NCBI RefSeq assembly: GCF_008831285.2
Contig: NC_045146.1
Coordinates: forward strand, 21,259,149 to 21,323,148
DNA from: Nymphaea colorata
Lineage: Eukaryota; Streptophyta; Magnoliopsida; Nymphaeales; Nymphaeaceae
Direction of reading: 5' to 3'
DNA length: 64,000 nt
Made by a program: the position numbers and the translations under genes. The notes under the pieces were generated by a model. The model was not told the DNA's origin. It worked only from the letters and a program-made list of their open reading frames with translations, and made no database searches. This document shows, in pieces, positions 12,701-26,638 of this stretch. Numbering within the stretch: position 1 is the stretch's first letter; each line of letters opens with the position of its first letter.

Positions 12701-13767
12701 TCAATAATTAATTAATTTTTTTCGTTAAAGGGAAAATTTTACTATAAAACCTTCAATTAATAATGAATTGCGTCAACAGTGAATTCGCTTTCTTTGACTG
12801 AACGGGAAAGGCAAATTTTTAAATGAGTTTTGTCAATCACAAAAAGATAGCTGGCAACAAAGTATAGATTAATTGAATTGAGTCACGAGGGATGTATATG
12901 TCAGCTGTTTTTTTTTGCAGAAGAAGGGCCAGATTCTTAATCTCTATCTATTTAAAAGGTTGGTATTACCTGTTACAGAGGCAAGTGGTATAAAAATTTA
13001 CCCGCAGTAAAAGCCCAGAGATTCCCAAGGAAACTTCATGAACAAACCACCAATATTTTACGAAGCAAATTGCCCCAAAAGAGACGGCCACAAATTGAGG
13101 CGTTTCCCTCGTTCCTGCCTTAACATGGCCCACTAGACCCCTCAAGAAGAAAACAAAAGGGAAAAGAAGGCCCACAGCATTCCCTTCTAGCAGAAAGAAA
13201 GACCATGAACCTGAAGTGCTTCGTTTCTTTCCCCCCATAGTAAACAAAATCACGCCAAGCCTTGTGCGCTGGGGAAAAGAATTTTGTTTCCTATTGCCAT
13301 ACTCTTTCTCCCTCTGTCTTCCTTTTCAACAAAGGTAAGCAAAAAATAAGAAAGCTGCATTTTTTGTTTTTAACCATAAGCCCTAAGCAGTTTGAGCAAT
13401 GGAATGGAACTGATCGGCTGTACAAATTGGTAGGTCCCAAACCACTTAGATCAGGGATAAAACCCCAAGCTCTTAAGTTCTTGTTAAAATATATATCTTA
13501 AATGAAATATCAACATTGTAGACTGTTTACAAATTATACTAATTTAACATAAAACAAATTTTAATTCATGTTATTTTTAGAAAAAAATAATGATTTTCTT
13601 ACTAGTGAAATTTTGATGTAATTGTAAGAGTAGCTCAATTTTCTATTGCTATAAAACATTATCAGGCTCAAAGAGGATTAACTCAATATATGTTTCTCAT
13701 GATAATATTCTTAAGATCATCTCTAAGATTGTATGAAAAAATGTTTAACAATCAATTTTAAGGGGTC
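9701..13767. other. Intergenic, nothing supported
   Basis: AT-rich DNA with short A/T runs and no reading frame above about 95 codons. A G/C-richer patch at 10680-10980 has no codon structure I recognise. A weak inverted repeat GGTCCCA...TGGGACC lies near 10738-10774. Confidence 0.45.
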
Positions 13768-15402
13768 TGGTTTCTAACCCTGACCTAGTGGTCTGGGATC
13801 TTCCAATTACTCATATGTATATATGTACTTGAGATAGTTTATCTTACATGCATGGATTTAATCTTGTAGTATATTGTTTTTTTCTCACTTAATCTCACCT
13901 CATAAATATGGTCCGAATTGGCAAAGTTGTGCTACGGAAGGAGGATGAAGTATACAATGTAATGGTATGAATTAAAATAATTAAAATGTCATCTACGTAA
14001 AAAGTTGTAACCATAGAACCGGTTGTCCGGTTGATCACATTTGATCCGCGGAGATTGGATGCCGTTCATCTCCCTGCGTGATGACCCGCCGGCACATGAT
14101 CTAATGGCTTTAACAGTTGTAGCATGCCGTTCACCTCCACACATGTCTAGCAGTTTCATGACCTCTTATTGGATTTGATTTACAATCTTACGTATGCTGA
14201 CATATTTCAAAATTTTGACTATGATCATCCCTCTGCCCTTATACAATGCAGTCGAATGAAAGCGGATTAAATTTTCTGGGTATTTAGCTTGGTCGAAGCT
14301 TACCTAGTTATAGAATTCAAGTATAATGTTACACATATATAGTTTAAAAGTAAGTAAATAGATAGATAAAATGTAACTTGTATTTATATATGATCATAAA
14401 TGGAGATGAAGATCAACATGGTTGATGCAAAGAAGTTGAACAGATCAGTGAAGGAGATGTTGCAAGAACAACAAATTATTTCACGTGCGATCGATACAAA
14501 AATCTAAAACAGGCAAACTAAGCTCGTGAAGTTCTTTTGTTACTACTAGCTGCGTCTTCATCTCTCTCCGACCTTTTTCCACTGACAGCCATGCAACGCC
14601 CTGTAGCACTGCAGAAGAACGCCAGTATGGGTCGACTATCAACAATTATGAGTGATCGAGGCACGGACATGGCGACTGAATTTGAGGGAAGAAATAAGAA
14701 ATAACAAAAACTGCTAAAAGTTCTCCAATTTTTTCATTTCACCGCTTATTGATCAATTTGCGCTACGTACACGTGATGACATTGAATCACGTCCATGCTT
14801 GGTGCATGAAAAGGACATCGTAAACCACGAGCTCTTTTTCACATCGCCGTTGTGTTTCTGCATTCTAAACTGTCCACGCCATGTGAACATCATCATCACA
14901 TCTGCGTTGCCATGACTTTAGATAGATGTTGTTCGTATTTAAAAGGAACAAGCACAATTGGCAGCCCTGACACCAGGGGCTTTAAATGTCGCCAACTACG
15001 GGTAAGGACAATGCCAACTAAATTAGTCTTCAATATATATATATATATTTGAGTTAGGAACAAAAAATAAAGCACTCAAAATAGATTATTGATGAACTTC
15101 TAGTGTACTCTAACGCATATATGGATACATGATCTTAAGAGCGATTTGATGAAAAGCACATAAAATCAATTGTTTTCCATGTTATTTTAATTATTAAAAC
15201 ATTAATAACGGTTCTGAGGACATTAGAATTTTATTAACTAGTAGATAAACCGACATTTTTTTTATAAAAACAAGTTGAATTAAAACATTTTCTTGGAAAC
15301 CAAATTGCTTGTCATAAAACACTTGCGTGTTTGTATTTTTTTTTTGTTTAACAAGAATTAAAAGAGTCTGGTTTTTTATGCCGACCCAAGTGGATTGGGA
15401 TA
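13768..15402. repeat. Pair of related short dispersed fragments
   Basis: Fragments at about 13768-13800 and 15366-15402 share the pattern TCTGGTTT, then a GACC-AGTGG core, then TGGGAT. They look like diverged copies of one dispersed repeat. The 1.5 kb between them contains no gene I can support. Confidence 0.35.
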
Positions 15403-16300
15403 CACAATATATATATATATAAGGAATAAAAGCTGGCATTTACACATATCTGAAAGAGAAAGCGACGTTGCATGTTCAAATAAAAGAGCACATGGCACAT
15501 GCAGAAGTGAGATGTGGGCCTCATCCACTTAATACTCTCTCTCTCTCTCTCTCATGTTGGCTGAGGAATTAATTGCCAAGCGCCACACAAGTGGTACTTA
15601 TAGTAGTAGAGACCACATGTTGAGAAGGGCATGCGCATTACAGTGGACCGCTGCACCATTTGAAATTATTAATCTTCCTGTGAAGGGGGCGGGGAGTCGT
15701 TCAAGAAGGGAACAAGAAGAAGAAGAAGAAGAAGAAGAAGAAGAGGGAGGAGGATATTGATCAGAAGGACAAATATATTAACATATAGAAGAATATAAAG
15801 AGAGCCCCATCCATGTCACATGCGATTAAAACATTTCTCTCTCGATATCTCTCTCTAGAATACGGCATGTTGTTGAAGAGCACGATTAAGGGTGATGCAT
15901 TCATGCCGGATGAAGTTATGTCTGTCAGAGTACTACGGACTTGTTCGGCCGCTTAATCAAGCATGATGGGTGTTAAATGTCAAAGTATGAGTACTGCTGA
16001 TGGTTTTAAACCTTACCCGGTGTTCTAACCTCTCTCTCGTATGATATCGTATAAGGAAGCATGAGAATCCCACTCCCACCCTTAATGGCAGCCAATATAA
16101 GTATGGGAGCAACTTTGCTGGACCTGCCTGCAACTACTTTCAGGTTAGTATCTGATAAGCTTTTTAGGGCATGAGATAGAAACCTGAGGAAGTGACTGAG
16201 TTGAGATTCCATAATCAACATCCCTGAGAAAGCGCCACACTTTCTTACTCCTTCATGCCTACGCCCTACTGTTAAAAAACCTGGAAGTTTATGATCATTA
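15403..16300. other. Intergenic with GAA and TA microsatellites
   Basis: Contains a (GAA)n run at about 15715-15742 and short TA and CT runs. No gene is recognised. Confidence 0.45.
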
Positions 16301-16307
16301 AATCGTT

Positions 16308-16319
16308 TGGTATCGGAGC
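16308..16319 (+). other. Possible retrotransposon primer-binding-site word
   Basis: TGGTATCGGAGC differs by one base from TGGTATCAGAGC, the initiator-methionine tRNA primer site of many plant LTR retrotransposons. No second LTR, polypurine tract or gag/pol reading frame is visible nearby, so this would be at most a relic. Confidence 0.25.
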
Positions 16320-17425
16320 TTGAAAGGACAAATTATCTTCGGAATTAGATGCTGCAAAGTCCCATTGTTAAAATGCTCTAGCATATCATTCATCTTTGAA
16401 CGCCTACATTTAATGACTAATTAGCACGCTCTTGATCACCTTCATCATGAGTAACTTGACTCAAAACGACATTACTGAGTCATTAATAATTGTTTGAAAG
16501 TCTGTATCTAGTTCTTTAGTAATTACTCTTCAAAGTACATATCATACAAAGCCAATAGACATGAGAATTCTATACACAACCTACGTAATGTTTACAGCGG
16601 AAATGCGGACAGCACTCTGAACACTGCTGGGGAGCATCTGTCTTAATCGAAAGCTCAAATGCACAATTATCTGAAAGTTTATATATATATATATATATAC
16701 AAATTAAAGGAATGAGTTCTAGTGATTCTGTAAACAGTACTTACAAAAAGGATAATATTTAGATGAGATGAGAGCTGGAAATGGCGGAGATGTGTGGTTA
16801 ATGCGGATTACGCATGCAGAAGTTATAATGTCAAATTATGTCTACGGTTCTTGTTTTTCATATTGTCGAAGTGAAAAACCAATCTTAACCCCTGTTGGAG
16901 CAGCCGCAAAAGCCCAGCTAGAAGACTTTTTCCAGCTAAACGGATGTACTCAGCCTTAGTCATTCATGGAAAGCAAACCGTGATCACCTGGATATGTATA
17001 TATATATATATATATGTGTGTGTGACTATCTCACTGCACCAATCTCTTGGTGACGTGTTATATATTGAATGATACTAGTTTAGAAGAAACAAAATAACTG
17101 TATCTGAGTTCATAATTCTATCAAAACTGCTTTGTTATTAGGCAGCCCACTGTTTCTTCGTACAAGACACCGAGGCAAAAGCATCCCATAAATGATGCAC
17201 ATACGAAAAGGCAAGTCAAGGCCCACATAAGGGCTGTTAGTCTTTCTTCTTATTATTGAGCTGCGCAACGAGGATGGCGTCCTTTCCAGCCACCTGTATA
17301 CATGGTAGCAGGTCATGTGTCCTCTATCAGTCTTGTTTACCCACCCCTCTTTATTGATGAAAAGGCATGCTTGGCAGGATCCTGTGCATCTGGGTACCTT
17401 CATTTATGATCTCCTTCCGTCCTAT

Positions 17426-17427
<2 letters not shown>

Positions 17428-17462
<35 letters not shown>
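17428..17462. repeat. (TA)n microsatellite
   Basis: Uninterrupted TA run, about 17 units. Confidence 0.96.
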
Positions 17463-17465
<3 letters not shown>

Positions 17466-20400
17466 TCTAGGTGACACTTCTCCTTTTTCTTTTGTTTATA
17501 TAACTTATAAAAAAACCTGTCAATATATACATACATAAAGTTGCGTGGTGACAATATTGCCTAGTTGCTTCTCTTTTGGTCAGTCTTGATATCAGAAGTG
17601 GATCTACGTCGGAATTAAATGGTACATGATTGATCGAGACAAAATCATTTAATTTCTTGCAAGGTGCATCGAATGGCGTTTTCCACAAGAACCAGCAGTG
17701 TAATGTGATCGAAATCTTTGCGGCACATTAAGCCCCAGCTTGATCGATTAGGGTCAGGCCCACTGACAGTTCAAAGAGAGGCCCATGGATAGAGATTGCA
17801 TTTGATCGGACCGAGCATATTTGATCCCTTTTCTACCAATAGCGGTAGAGTAATGTGCGGATGGGTCCTATCAAGCATTGTGAGGTCCATTAATTACTAT
17901 GCAGTGTTTTTATGGAGGAAGAGGAAGTTCAATTATTAGCTATTTCCTATAGCCGCACAGCCGAGATGCCAATATTGTCTGTGTGGTTTTTGCAGCCAGA
18001 TTAAGTGTAATGTTTTATTAGGCCATGAATTCCTGTGGAACCCAACAACACTGTCGGTGGAGCCGATGCCGTTGAAACTAAAGAGCTTATAGTGCCAATA
18101 TTGCATAAAATGTATGATTGAAGTTGAGTTTGGAAAACGAACCTTACAATTTAATTGTTTTTGGTTTTATTTGTATGCTGCTGGAGTTGTGTTCTCTACA
18201 CGACTACCAATTGATTGCTTAATGCATCTTTCCATTTTTTCCCCTCTATGTAAAAATCTTATGGTCGTTCCAAAAAAATTATCATTGCAGTTGCGTTTCT
18301 CCTTATCATTAAGGAATACAATACTGAAGGAGCCAAGTTTAACCCTTTTCCTTTTCTTTGTATATATGCTGCTGGGTCGTTCGCCAGTTGTTTCCTCTCT
18401 CGCTCTTTCCCTTAAGATTGAGGCGTCTAGAGAATACATGTATGGCCTCTTCTTTCCGGTATTTAGGGAGGAGATTTTTCAGAAACAAGCGCCCTAGGGC
18501 CCTACTCAAGAAAGGCTTTTTTCTTCTTTCGTTATGACTGCACTTTCCATTATTAAAGAAATTACATGCAGCTTAGTTCTTTATGGCAACATACACTATA
18601 ATCATAACAAACATTGACGATTAATTATTAGTTTATGACAATAGGGCAATAATAGTGGTTAGATCGAAGCCCGAAAGGCATAGTCGGTAGTTTTTAAGTG
18701 TCCTATTGACAACATGTCCTTAATTTGATTCTTATAGATGCTACTCCGCATTAAAAATAATAACATGTGTATTACTCAAGTTGAAGAGTGTATCGGAGGG
18801 CATTGAGATCCCAAAACAACCCTGAACCTGCAAATGTTTATAGAGTATGGTCGACTTTATAGCCTGCGATCGAGGTGTTTTAATCTCCACGAAATGCTGC
18901 CGTTAACGCGTTACAACTTTTTGGATCAGCCAACACTAAGACACCAACTTATGATTTCTCATTATCTAATTACAAAATTTGAACCTTATTCGAATTCTCT
19001 ACAAGGATCACGTCGTCATGTATAATGTCAAGCAGATTTCTGGGAGCACAAGCTGTATCTTCTTGAATACTTGAATTTTCTCGGCTAGCTAATATTTCCC
19101 CAGCGACATTTACGAGTATCATTATATTGTCCTTGACAAAGAAATGAGCAATGGGTAGAACGTCCTAGTTCATCAAGTTGGTAATATTTCAAATGATGCC
19201 AAAGATTTCCCTTTATGTAGAGAGGACGGATGATGTGGGTTCATGCAGAGTATGGAAGGCGGGGCATAAAATAGTGTCCTTGAGCTCTTCGTCCAAAAGA
19301 AACCATAAATATTCCATCCCTTATCATGTTCCGTGGAGAATCTCTCTCTCCCTCTCTCTCTCTCTCTCTCAAAAAAAAAAAAGCCTCTTTAGATTTCCTT
19401 TTCAAGGCGAATATTTCTATCATAATACGTAGAAGGAAGGCACATTTTCATTTTCTTGATGTAGACCCAACTTCTGCAGACAGCTCTCAATGAGGCTGAT
19501 CTGTATCATTGATCCTTCCTTGGCTTTGAAACTCATCTGGGTTGAATCAAACGATACCAACATCCCTCCCTTTTCTTAAAAGTGGATAAACCTTCTCAAA
19601 TTGGAGATAAACCATCTGAGGTCCTTCATCGAATCCTCTAAAGTTTTTTTTTTACTTGCAAAAGTTGAGCATATCAGAAAAGACAAGGCCCGTTTCTGGG
19701 TTTATAATAAAAAACTATGATTGTAAGTTGCTCGGCACCTGTCCCATACCGTCAGCATCGCTAGGTCAGAAGTGCAGCTTTCCTACTGAGATTCGATGCC
19801 AACTTAATAAAAATAACCAAGAAATTGCTTACATGCATTGCTTTTACACGAAGATAAGGGGAATGCCATCAATGGAGAGATAACATATGTCCACATCAAC
19901 GCCCTGCCTCTTCCATGGAAAAAGAAACCACCTTTTCTGTTTCGTACTTCTGTGGAAAAAATATGAAAGTTGTGAACAGGTCTGGGGACTCAACCAAATA
20001 GCCCCAGTAATCAGGTGTCTTAAACCCTTCCAAACCTTCTGCGCATGGAGGAAGCATGTTTTCTTTTTAGATCAGACAGAGCTTTCGTGTGTGGAGATCT
20101 TAATCAGAGATGGAGGTTCAGGTCAAGCAACAGCAAATGCAGACAAGCTTCTCTAGGTGGCGTACTTCTTACCAGAAGCGTTCTCCAATGTCTAGGGGCA
20201 ACTAGGTCTTGGACCACCCACCACCTCTTTGGCCCGAACCAGCTCGGACCAACCATTAGCTGCAAGCCTAGCTAAGTTTGTAGTCCCCTTTTCAAAAAGA
20301 AGCCCGATTTGCAGGCGATGCTTTCACCTTGAGAGCCACAACTCAGTGGCATTTAATGTCGAATGAGAAAGCAATGGAAGTCAACCGTTTGTACAACATA

Positions 20401-20754
20401 AAGGAGAAAGCCCAAACGGAGTGATGGAGGAAAAAAAGTTTTACTGCCCAATGCCCATGAAGCAGTATGCCAACATTTTCGTGTAAAATGCGGAAGTAAC
20501 TCTTTAGGCAGTACTGTTCCTTACTTCTTTAGCCCTTCCTGCTTCCTGTGGGAAGCTCATTCCAGAAATGTCTCGATCGAGCAAACCGGATCTTACAAAG
20601 GCACTCATCATAACCAAGCTGATCATAATTCATAAAGAAAAAGGCCTTTCAGGCGCTAGTTTTTACGAAAAACAAAAAACCATCTCTCTTGTTTTACTTC
20701 TAAATCTTTGTACTGCTGCGTTGCGTGCATGCCGTCTGCTGGATAATTCATAAA

Positions 20755-20790
20755 AGAGAGAGAGAGAGAGAGAGAGAGAGTGAGAGAGAG
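20755..20790. repeat. (GA)n microsatellite
   Basis: AG dinucleotide run with a single T interruption. Confidence 0.95.
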
Positions 20791-21773
20791 CAATACGTGT
20801 GATAGAGTGGTCCAATACAGAAAGAGTTTCTTTCACGCCCTCTGCGCTTCTTCATCCGCAGCCAGAGGACGTGTGGTAGGGAAACAGCAGAAAAGGGAGA
20901 AGATGTAAAGAAAGAAAAAACAACACAGAGCTTTGAAGAGGCACGAGTGGGAGGTCGCTTTTTACATGAGGTTGCTAGATAGATGGTATCTAGAGAGAAA
21001 GGAATGTCAAGCATTAATTTCACCAATTTCCACCCTCAGCCCATCGGGTTCCTATTCCTTTCTTTCGAACTACTCTACTTTCATCTCTCTCTCCAAAGCT
21101 CCTGGACTACGTACCCTTGTCTAGTTGCAGTACAGAAGAAATTAAATCGGGACGAGTGCCTGTGCAACGATTGTGGTCCTAACAGTCCACTGTTTACTGT
21201 ACTGTCGCAAAACTTAGAGATCTGGAGAGACAGACGCATGAAATTTTACCTGTGTTGTAGTGTGCCTGCGTTCCACATGCAGCTGATCATGCATGTTAGG
21301 AGACGCTTTTAAGGCAGTGAGATGGAAAATCAGAAAGGAGTGCGCCCAATAATGAAGGTGATCGGGATGTGAACCAGAAGCTATTGGGGGCCACTCTCTA
21401 GCTGTTGCCTTTTGTGTTCGTGGAATACTAATGGCCAGACGGATGAGATCTTGTTAAAGTTCATGCGCATTGCGTGAAAATGTCTTGCTTCTCTCCGTTT
21501 GCGAATTAGTTCAGGCGATTAACGGTAACAGTAACAGTAGCATGTATAATAGTTAATAATAATCAGAAGAGAAATCATAATAACAACCACAAAAACAAAT
21601 GGTAATGACAAGAACAACAGGCTAGTGTATATATATGTGTAAGTGGGGGAAACTGACAACAGTGTCAAGTACTAATAGAAGACATTAATCATGGGAAAAA
21701 GCATCAGTGAAGAGCACAAACAAGCAAAATTTGGTCTATTTCTAATGTCACATTCTAAATGTATACATGTGCA

Positions 21774-21798
21774 TATGTGTGTGTGTGTGTGTGTGTGT
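21774..21798. repeat. (TG)n microsatellite
   Basis: TG run. A second, shorter GT run lies at about 21953-21970. Confidence 0.93.
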
Positions 21799-23828
21799 AC
21801 GTACACATACATATATAACAGCTAGCTCATAAAGAAATTTAATGCTACGCAGTGGAATGTGCACAGTTTGTACCCACTGCTTATAAAAAAGCAATTTCAA
21901 ACATATGTACGTATATATATATTTATACACATACACACAAATGCATGTGTGCGTATGTGTGTGTGTGTGTATACTCAAAGAGGATATGAAACAAAGAGGA
22001 TATGAAACAGTCAAACAAAAACAACTAAGCAGCATGCAAACATTAAGTTGCTGTCATACTAAATCTCTTTTCTTGTTTTCCAAATTATAGCTTTATAATA
22101 CCACCATGAACTAGGTGATGTTTCGCAATTGAATGTCAAGCACTTTTGAGGCACGGGGATAATGCATTTGTCAAACGTATGCAGTATGGAACAAACCTCC
22201 TCTTTCCTTATTCAACCAAAGTTTGTTGCTCCATGTCCCCTCTCAACTTGGAAGCACCTCTATTTGAAGTAATAATTTGATTTACTAAGCCTTGAAAATT
22301 TTCTCTTTGCTGAATTCACAGTCAAAATTATGTTGTAGAGCATCCTCTCGAAAGTTTACTGGTTAAGAACAAAATGACTGTGGGTGCAGCATCATTTTCG
22401 TTGATCATGTTTGCCCATTTTTCATTGGAGATGAAAGCTATTGCAAATTTTTATTATTGTCAATATTGTATCAGCGACTCAATTAGACAAAGAACAGGAT
22501 GCAAATTTGTATTTGGTTTCCCTTTCCAATTGTGGGCCATATCCAACACAATAATAGTAAATGAGGACAAGACATGATAGCTAATATTTCCATTTTTCAT
22601 TTACTTCTTGAAAGGGACAGTTTGCTTTCATTTAGACAAAGACATATCTATAGCCCTCGCCATTGAATTGAACTAACAAAATTCGTTCCCATGAATAATG
22701 CATGGTGATGTCTACTCTCTCACGAGTTGCAACTTTCCTCACACCTGGATGACTCCTAGGAAGGGATAAATTATTTTCTCCCTCTCATGGTCAAGTTAAA
22801 TATTCCTTTATGCAGATCGGTGTTCAAACAGGCAATGGATATAGTACGTTGGTATTACTAATTTAAATCCCCATTTATTTTCTCCTGAAGCAAAACCAAT
22901 ATAGCTATCAATAATAATTTAAATTTGATAATCAATTATTATTTCAAGTTGAGAAACAGATCCAAATTTCTGCCTTCTTCTTAGTGAAATTATGTGTGTG
23001 TACACACACACCCGCACAAAAAATAGGATTTCTAATATTTCGGAGGTCGACATGATTTAAACTTTATTCCCTAAAATGCAAATTCTGAACTCTCAGAATA
23101 TTACATGATTTGGACCGAGGCCACACGGCTAGTGGTAAATGAATCTGGATCTCAAGAGTTTGAACAGGATATACATAATGTATAGCTGCAGGTCAAAGAA
23201 ACTAGAAGAAAATTTACTAAGTGCAATGAAAATCGTAGCGAACTAACAAATATTCATAGCAAGATATTCTCAATCTCACCTCCTAAAACTTTAAAAGCAT
23301 ATCTGTTTCCATTTTTTGTCACAGAATATCGTCAATAGTTATGATCATGTGTTACCCTTATACTCTTTGCAACGAAGCAAAAGAAACCATAAAGCAAACC
23401 AATTTGCCTGAGCAACTTAATAATCCTCTCATTGCAGTATAAATTAACAATGATTTACCAACTTGAGCAGTGGCAACTTTATGTCACAGATGCAATGCAG
23501 TGTTACCTTCGTCGCATTTTTTAGACTCAAATTTTGAGAATGCTTCGTTCATGTAAAAGTTCACATTCACTTGCTAATTTGAATAGTCCAGGACGAATAA
23601 TATGATTAAGAAAACAACAAAAACATTAAAATTTTCTAGGCCCTATTGTCAGTCCTTTAATAGACAATAGAGTTTCTGAAAATCCATTCACTATTCTGCT
23701 AAGTTGAAATCTATGAACTGCACTAAATTGACTAATAGAAAAGCCAAGCGGGCACATAGCACAAATATGTTATATATGGGGGACATTTTAAGCAGAACCC
23801 ACATTCATAATTCCTTTTGAAGAAGCGA

Positions 23829-23830
23829 AG

Positions 23831-23895
<65 letters not shown>

Positions 23896-23905
23896 TATAT
23901 ATATA

Positions 23906-23994
<89 letters not shown>
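23829..23994. repeat. Compound (AT)n-(GA)n microsatellite, about 165 bp
   Basis: Mostly alternating AT with a few TTATAT interruptions, then about 15 GA units from 23964. It is the longest simple repeat in the window and can form a long hairpin because AT runs are self-complementary. Confidence 0.97.
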
Positions 23995-25556
23995 TAATTA
24001 TCAATATTCAGGCCAACATTATAGTTAGTTGGGTACCCTTCTCAGCCGCGTTCCCTTTGTGTGAACAAAATATGGGTAGGAATTGAGAAAAAATAAGATG
24101 ACGCATGAAATCTAATACCAGTATGACGAGGAAGATAATGCTGGCTCTATCTAAGAGAGCTATAGTAACATTCAGAGCATGTAATAGAGGTTGTAGTTCA
24201 TGTCCTAGTAAGGAATCTTTATATTTTACACAGCGTAAAAGTTTACGGATATTAAGAATATTCTGGCCTTAAAGATGAGAGGATGCGGATATGAAGGAAT
24301 TTTGCTTCGTTTAATAAAGAAAAACAGCAGGGTTTCTGACATTTTCGAGATTGAATAAAAGGGACAGCCTTTTCTCCAAGCAAAAAAAGGCAAGACAAAA
24401 ACAGAAAGGAAGAGAAGAGAAGAGCAACAGACAGAAACAGCAGACAGATTCTTGCTTGGCATGGCCAATATGTTCATATGATTTCGGGACACAGCGACCT
24501 TACATGCATATGGCATGTTAAAAAGTATAAAACACTCTGCAACGGTTCCAACTTGAGCTATCCTAATATAAATACAGCAACTGGTAGCATTTTGGTGCGC
24601 AGTTGATCAATGGGAGTTGGCTAATGTGACCAATGACATTATAATATTCCGTTTTTATTTGTCAGATCACTCAACTCATAAAATATTCTGCAATATACAT
24701 ATTACAAGTAGCCCATAAGCAGGACGGTGACAAAAGTAAGTTTACAGATGCAGAATGGATTCTTCAAAATGATGTCAAGGGTATGCATTAACTACTTGCG
24801 GATATCACGTTTGATTATTATATGTGACCTCAGCAAATAGGCACGAAAGCAATCAGATGCAGTCGTCTCGCAGAGCATAGTTTAATTCATTCTATGAGTA
24901 CAGAGTGGAAATGAAGGCAAACTTTTGGAGATGGCGGACAAAAGAATTAATAAGTAATGACCTGCCTTCAACAACAAGCACTACAGAAATGGAAGAGAAA
25001 AACTATCTGCAAACGAAGTTGCTAAGATTTTAACGTTAGTGTAACCTGGAAAAAGTACTTTTTATAAGGTGAAATTCATAAATAACCGCCTCTCGGTAAA
25101 ACTACTTTCGGCCTTCAACCAGAACACTGATACACAGACTCATTACACACAGAGAGAAGGAAGGGAGCCATGGAAGGAGAGCACTGTATCACATGTAGGA
25201 CACTGGATACAGAACAGTGTCGCACACAAATCCAACAGCATTAACTCACACAGCCTAAGCAATTCATGATGCGCCTTCCCCTCACTTACATCTAAGACAT
25301 AGTACATGATTAGCAGGCATGGTTGAATTCTAATGGCTTCTCAAAGCCTGCGCCCACGTACTGTAGCCTGTGTGACAGAAAATGTACAAAAGGAAAGGAA
25401 AAAAGAATATATTTTCCTTTTTCTGTTTTCGAAAGAGGCGTGGAAGAAACATCGAGGACAAATTTTCATGCCACCATTCCCCAACTCTCAACAGCAAACA
25501 GTAGCATCATACCTTCAATAATAGGCAACAGCATTGATATCGATGGAAGCAACTGA
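23995..25556 (-). other. Downstream flank of the NGATHA gene
   Basis: This contains no recognisable coding sequence. It lies 3' of the minus-strand B3 gene and probably includes its 3' UTR. Confidence 0.4.
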
Positions 25557-26624
25557 CTACAGATCAAAAGTAAGGGATGGAGGCTTTCCTTTACTTGGCA
25601 AGTCCGGCGGTGTATTTGAGGGAAGCGGTGACTGAGAGTTGGATCCACCATGAAGCCTTAATTGGAGATGCGAAGGAGCCTGTGACAGCCAATTCGGCAT
25701 TGAGGTCGAACACATGCCATCACCTTCACCGCTACCACCTCCACCACATGTGCTGGTCTCAGTCTCATCTTCCTCTTCCACCACCTCCTCCTCGCTCTCC
25801 ATCTCAGTTGGACACTCGAGGTTCACCCCGAACAACCTCACGCGCTTGGCGGCCGCCTTGCCTTGAACCACGGGCACCGAGTCAAACACCGCCTGCGGCA
25901 GGCCGACGTGTGCCGTCACCGGATTGTTGCCCCTCTCAGGCAATTGCGGACCTGTTCTTGCTCTCCAGTAGAACATTGGGTTGGGTGGTGGCTCCACATA
26001 CCTGACCCCGTAGCTGTAGTAGTCGTAGTAACTCGGATGTGGCGACAGCACCGGTGCAGGCTGCGCGGATCCCATCGGCCAGAGTAGGCGCGAGCCGAGA
26101 AACGGAGAGCGGTCCGGCGCTGCATCCGGCCTCCTTTTCCAGCTGATAAATAGCCTGCTCTCACCGGACTGGCTGACGCTGCGCTCAAACGAAACTACAT
26201 CGCCGGCGTCGAGCTTCTTCTCCTTAACGAATCGGCTCCAACCTTTGGTCATCACGTAGCTCTGGCTGCTGTTCCAGTATGAATACCGGAACCTCCATGG
26301 CTTCCCCGTGCTGTCCTCGAAGTTGAGAAGAAGCCCTTTCTCATTAGACGACGTATCTAGGGGGAAGTACTTCTCGGCGTGCTGCTTTGGAATCACTAAT
26401 CTGTTGAGCTTGCCTACATCGCTTGGTGTAACCACCTTGTCGAACATGTGTTCCCTTCTGGTATGCCTATCTTCTTCCATGTCGCCCGCGGCTGCCGAAT
26501 CTGCAGCAGCTGCACCTGTGGCGGTGCTGCTGGCGTTGGTGGTGGTGGTGAAATTGGTCATGTTACTGCTTTCTTCCATCTGATTTGCTTGGAAGAATCT
26601 GTACCTACCGTCTGAGAACTCCAT
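25557..26624 (-). CDS. NGA: NGATHA-type B3 domain transcription factor
   Basis: A 355-residue nuclear DNA-binding protein. The B3 domain spans about residues 57-165: [20 protein letters not shown] (61-80), then [15 protein letters not shown] and [15 protein letters not shown], ending ISWKRR. There is no AP2 domain in front, which separates NGATHA from RAV proteins. After the domain comes a Tyr-rich segment (199-209), then K260[11 protein letters not shown] containing the RLFGV repression motif (263-267), an acidic stretch (about 275-295) and a Ser/Pro-rich tail. The frame is open for 33 further codons upstream, but I chose Met at 26624 because the protein then begins [15 protein letters not shown] and a plausible 3' splice site precedes it. 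Family members control leaf margin and style development in Arabidopsis; that role is inferred here. Single coding exon, GC-rich and Ala/Ser/Thr-rich at residues 20-55. Confidence 0.93.
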   Translation of the reverse strand: MEFSDGRYRFFQANQMEESSNMTNFTTTTNASSTATGAAAADSAAAGDMEEDRHTRREHMFDKVVTPSDVGKLNRLVIPKQHAEKYFPLDTSSNEKGLLLNFEDSTGKPWRFRYSYWNSSQSYVMTKGWSRFVKEKKLDAGDVVSFERSVSQSGESRLFISWKRRPDAAPDRSPFLGSRLLWPMGSAQPAPVLSPHPSYYDYYSYGVRYVEPPPNPMFYWRARTGPQLPERGNNPVTAHVGLPQAVFDSVPVVQGKAAAKRVRLFGVNLECPTEMESEEEVVEEEDETETSTCGGGGSGEGDGMCSTSMPNWLSQAPSHLQLRLHGGSNSQSPLPSNTPPDLPSKGKPPSLTFDL

Positions 26625-26638
26625 TTTTTGTTGTCCGA

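Larger units (their letters stand above)
16320..23828. other. Long intergenic stretch, microsatellites only
   Basis: No coding sequence recognised. The longest frame (18114-18497, 127 codons) is hydrophobic and low-complexity with no family motif. Besides the listed microsatellites there are short TA runs at 16681-16700 and 16990-17016 and a 16-bp direct repeat at 21977-22008. Confidence 0.45.

Noticed and set aside
18114-18497. 127-codon hydrophobic reading frame
   Set aside because: No family motif, no codon bias, and an overlapping minus frame of similar quality; probably chance in AT/pyrimidine-rich DNA.
21748-22035. Minus frame with Thr-His repeats
   Set aside because: Translation of CA/TG microsatellites, not a protein.
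25577-26583. Several plus-strand frames opposite the B3 gene
   Set aside because: Shadows of the GC-rich NGATHA coding sequence on the other strand.
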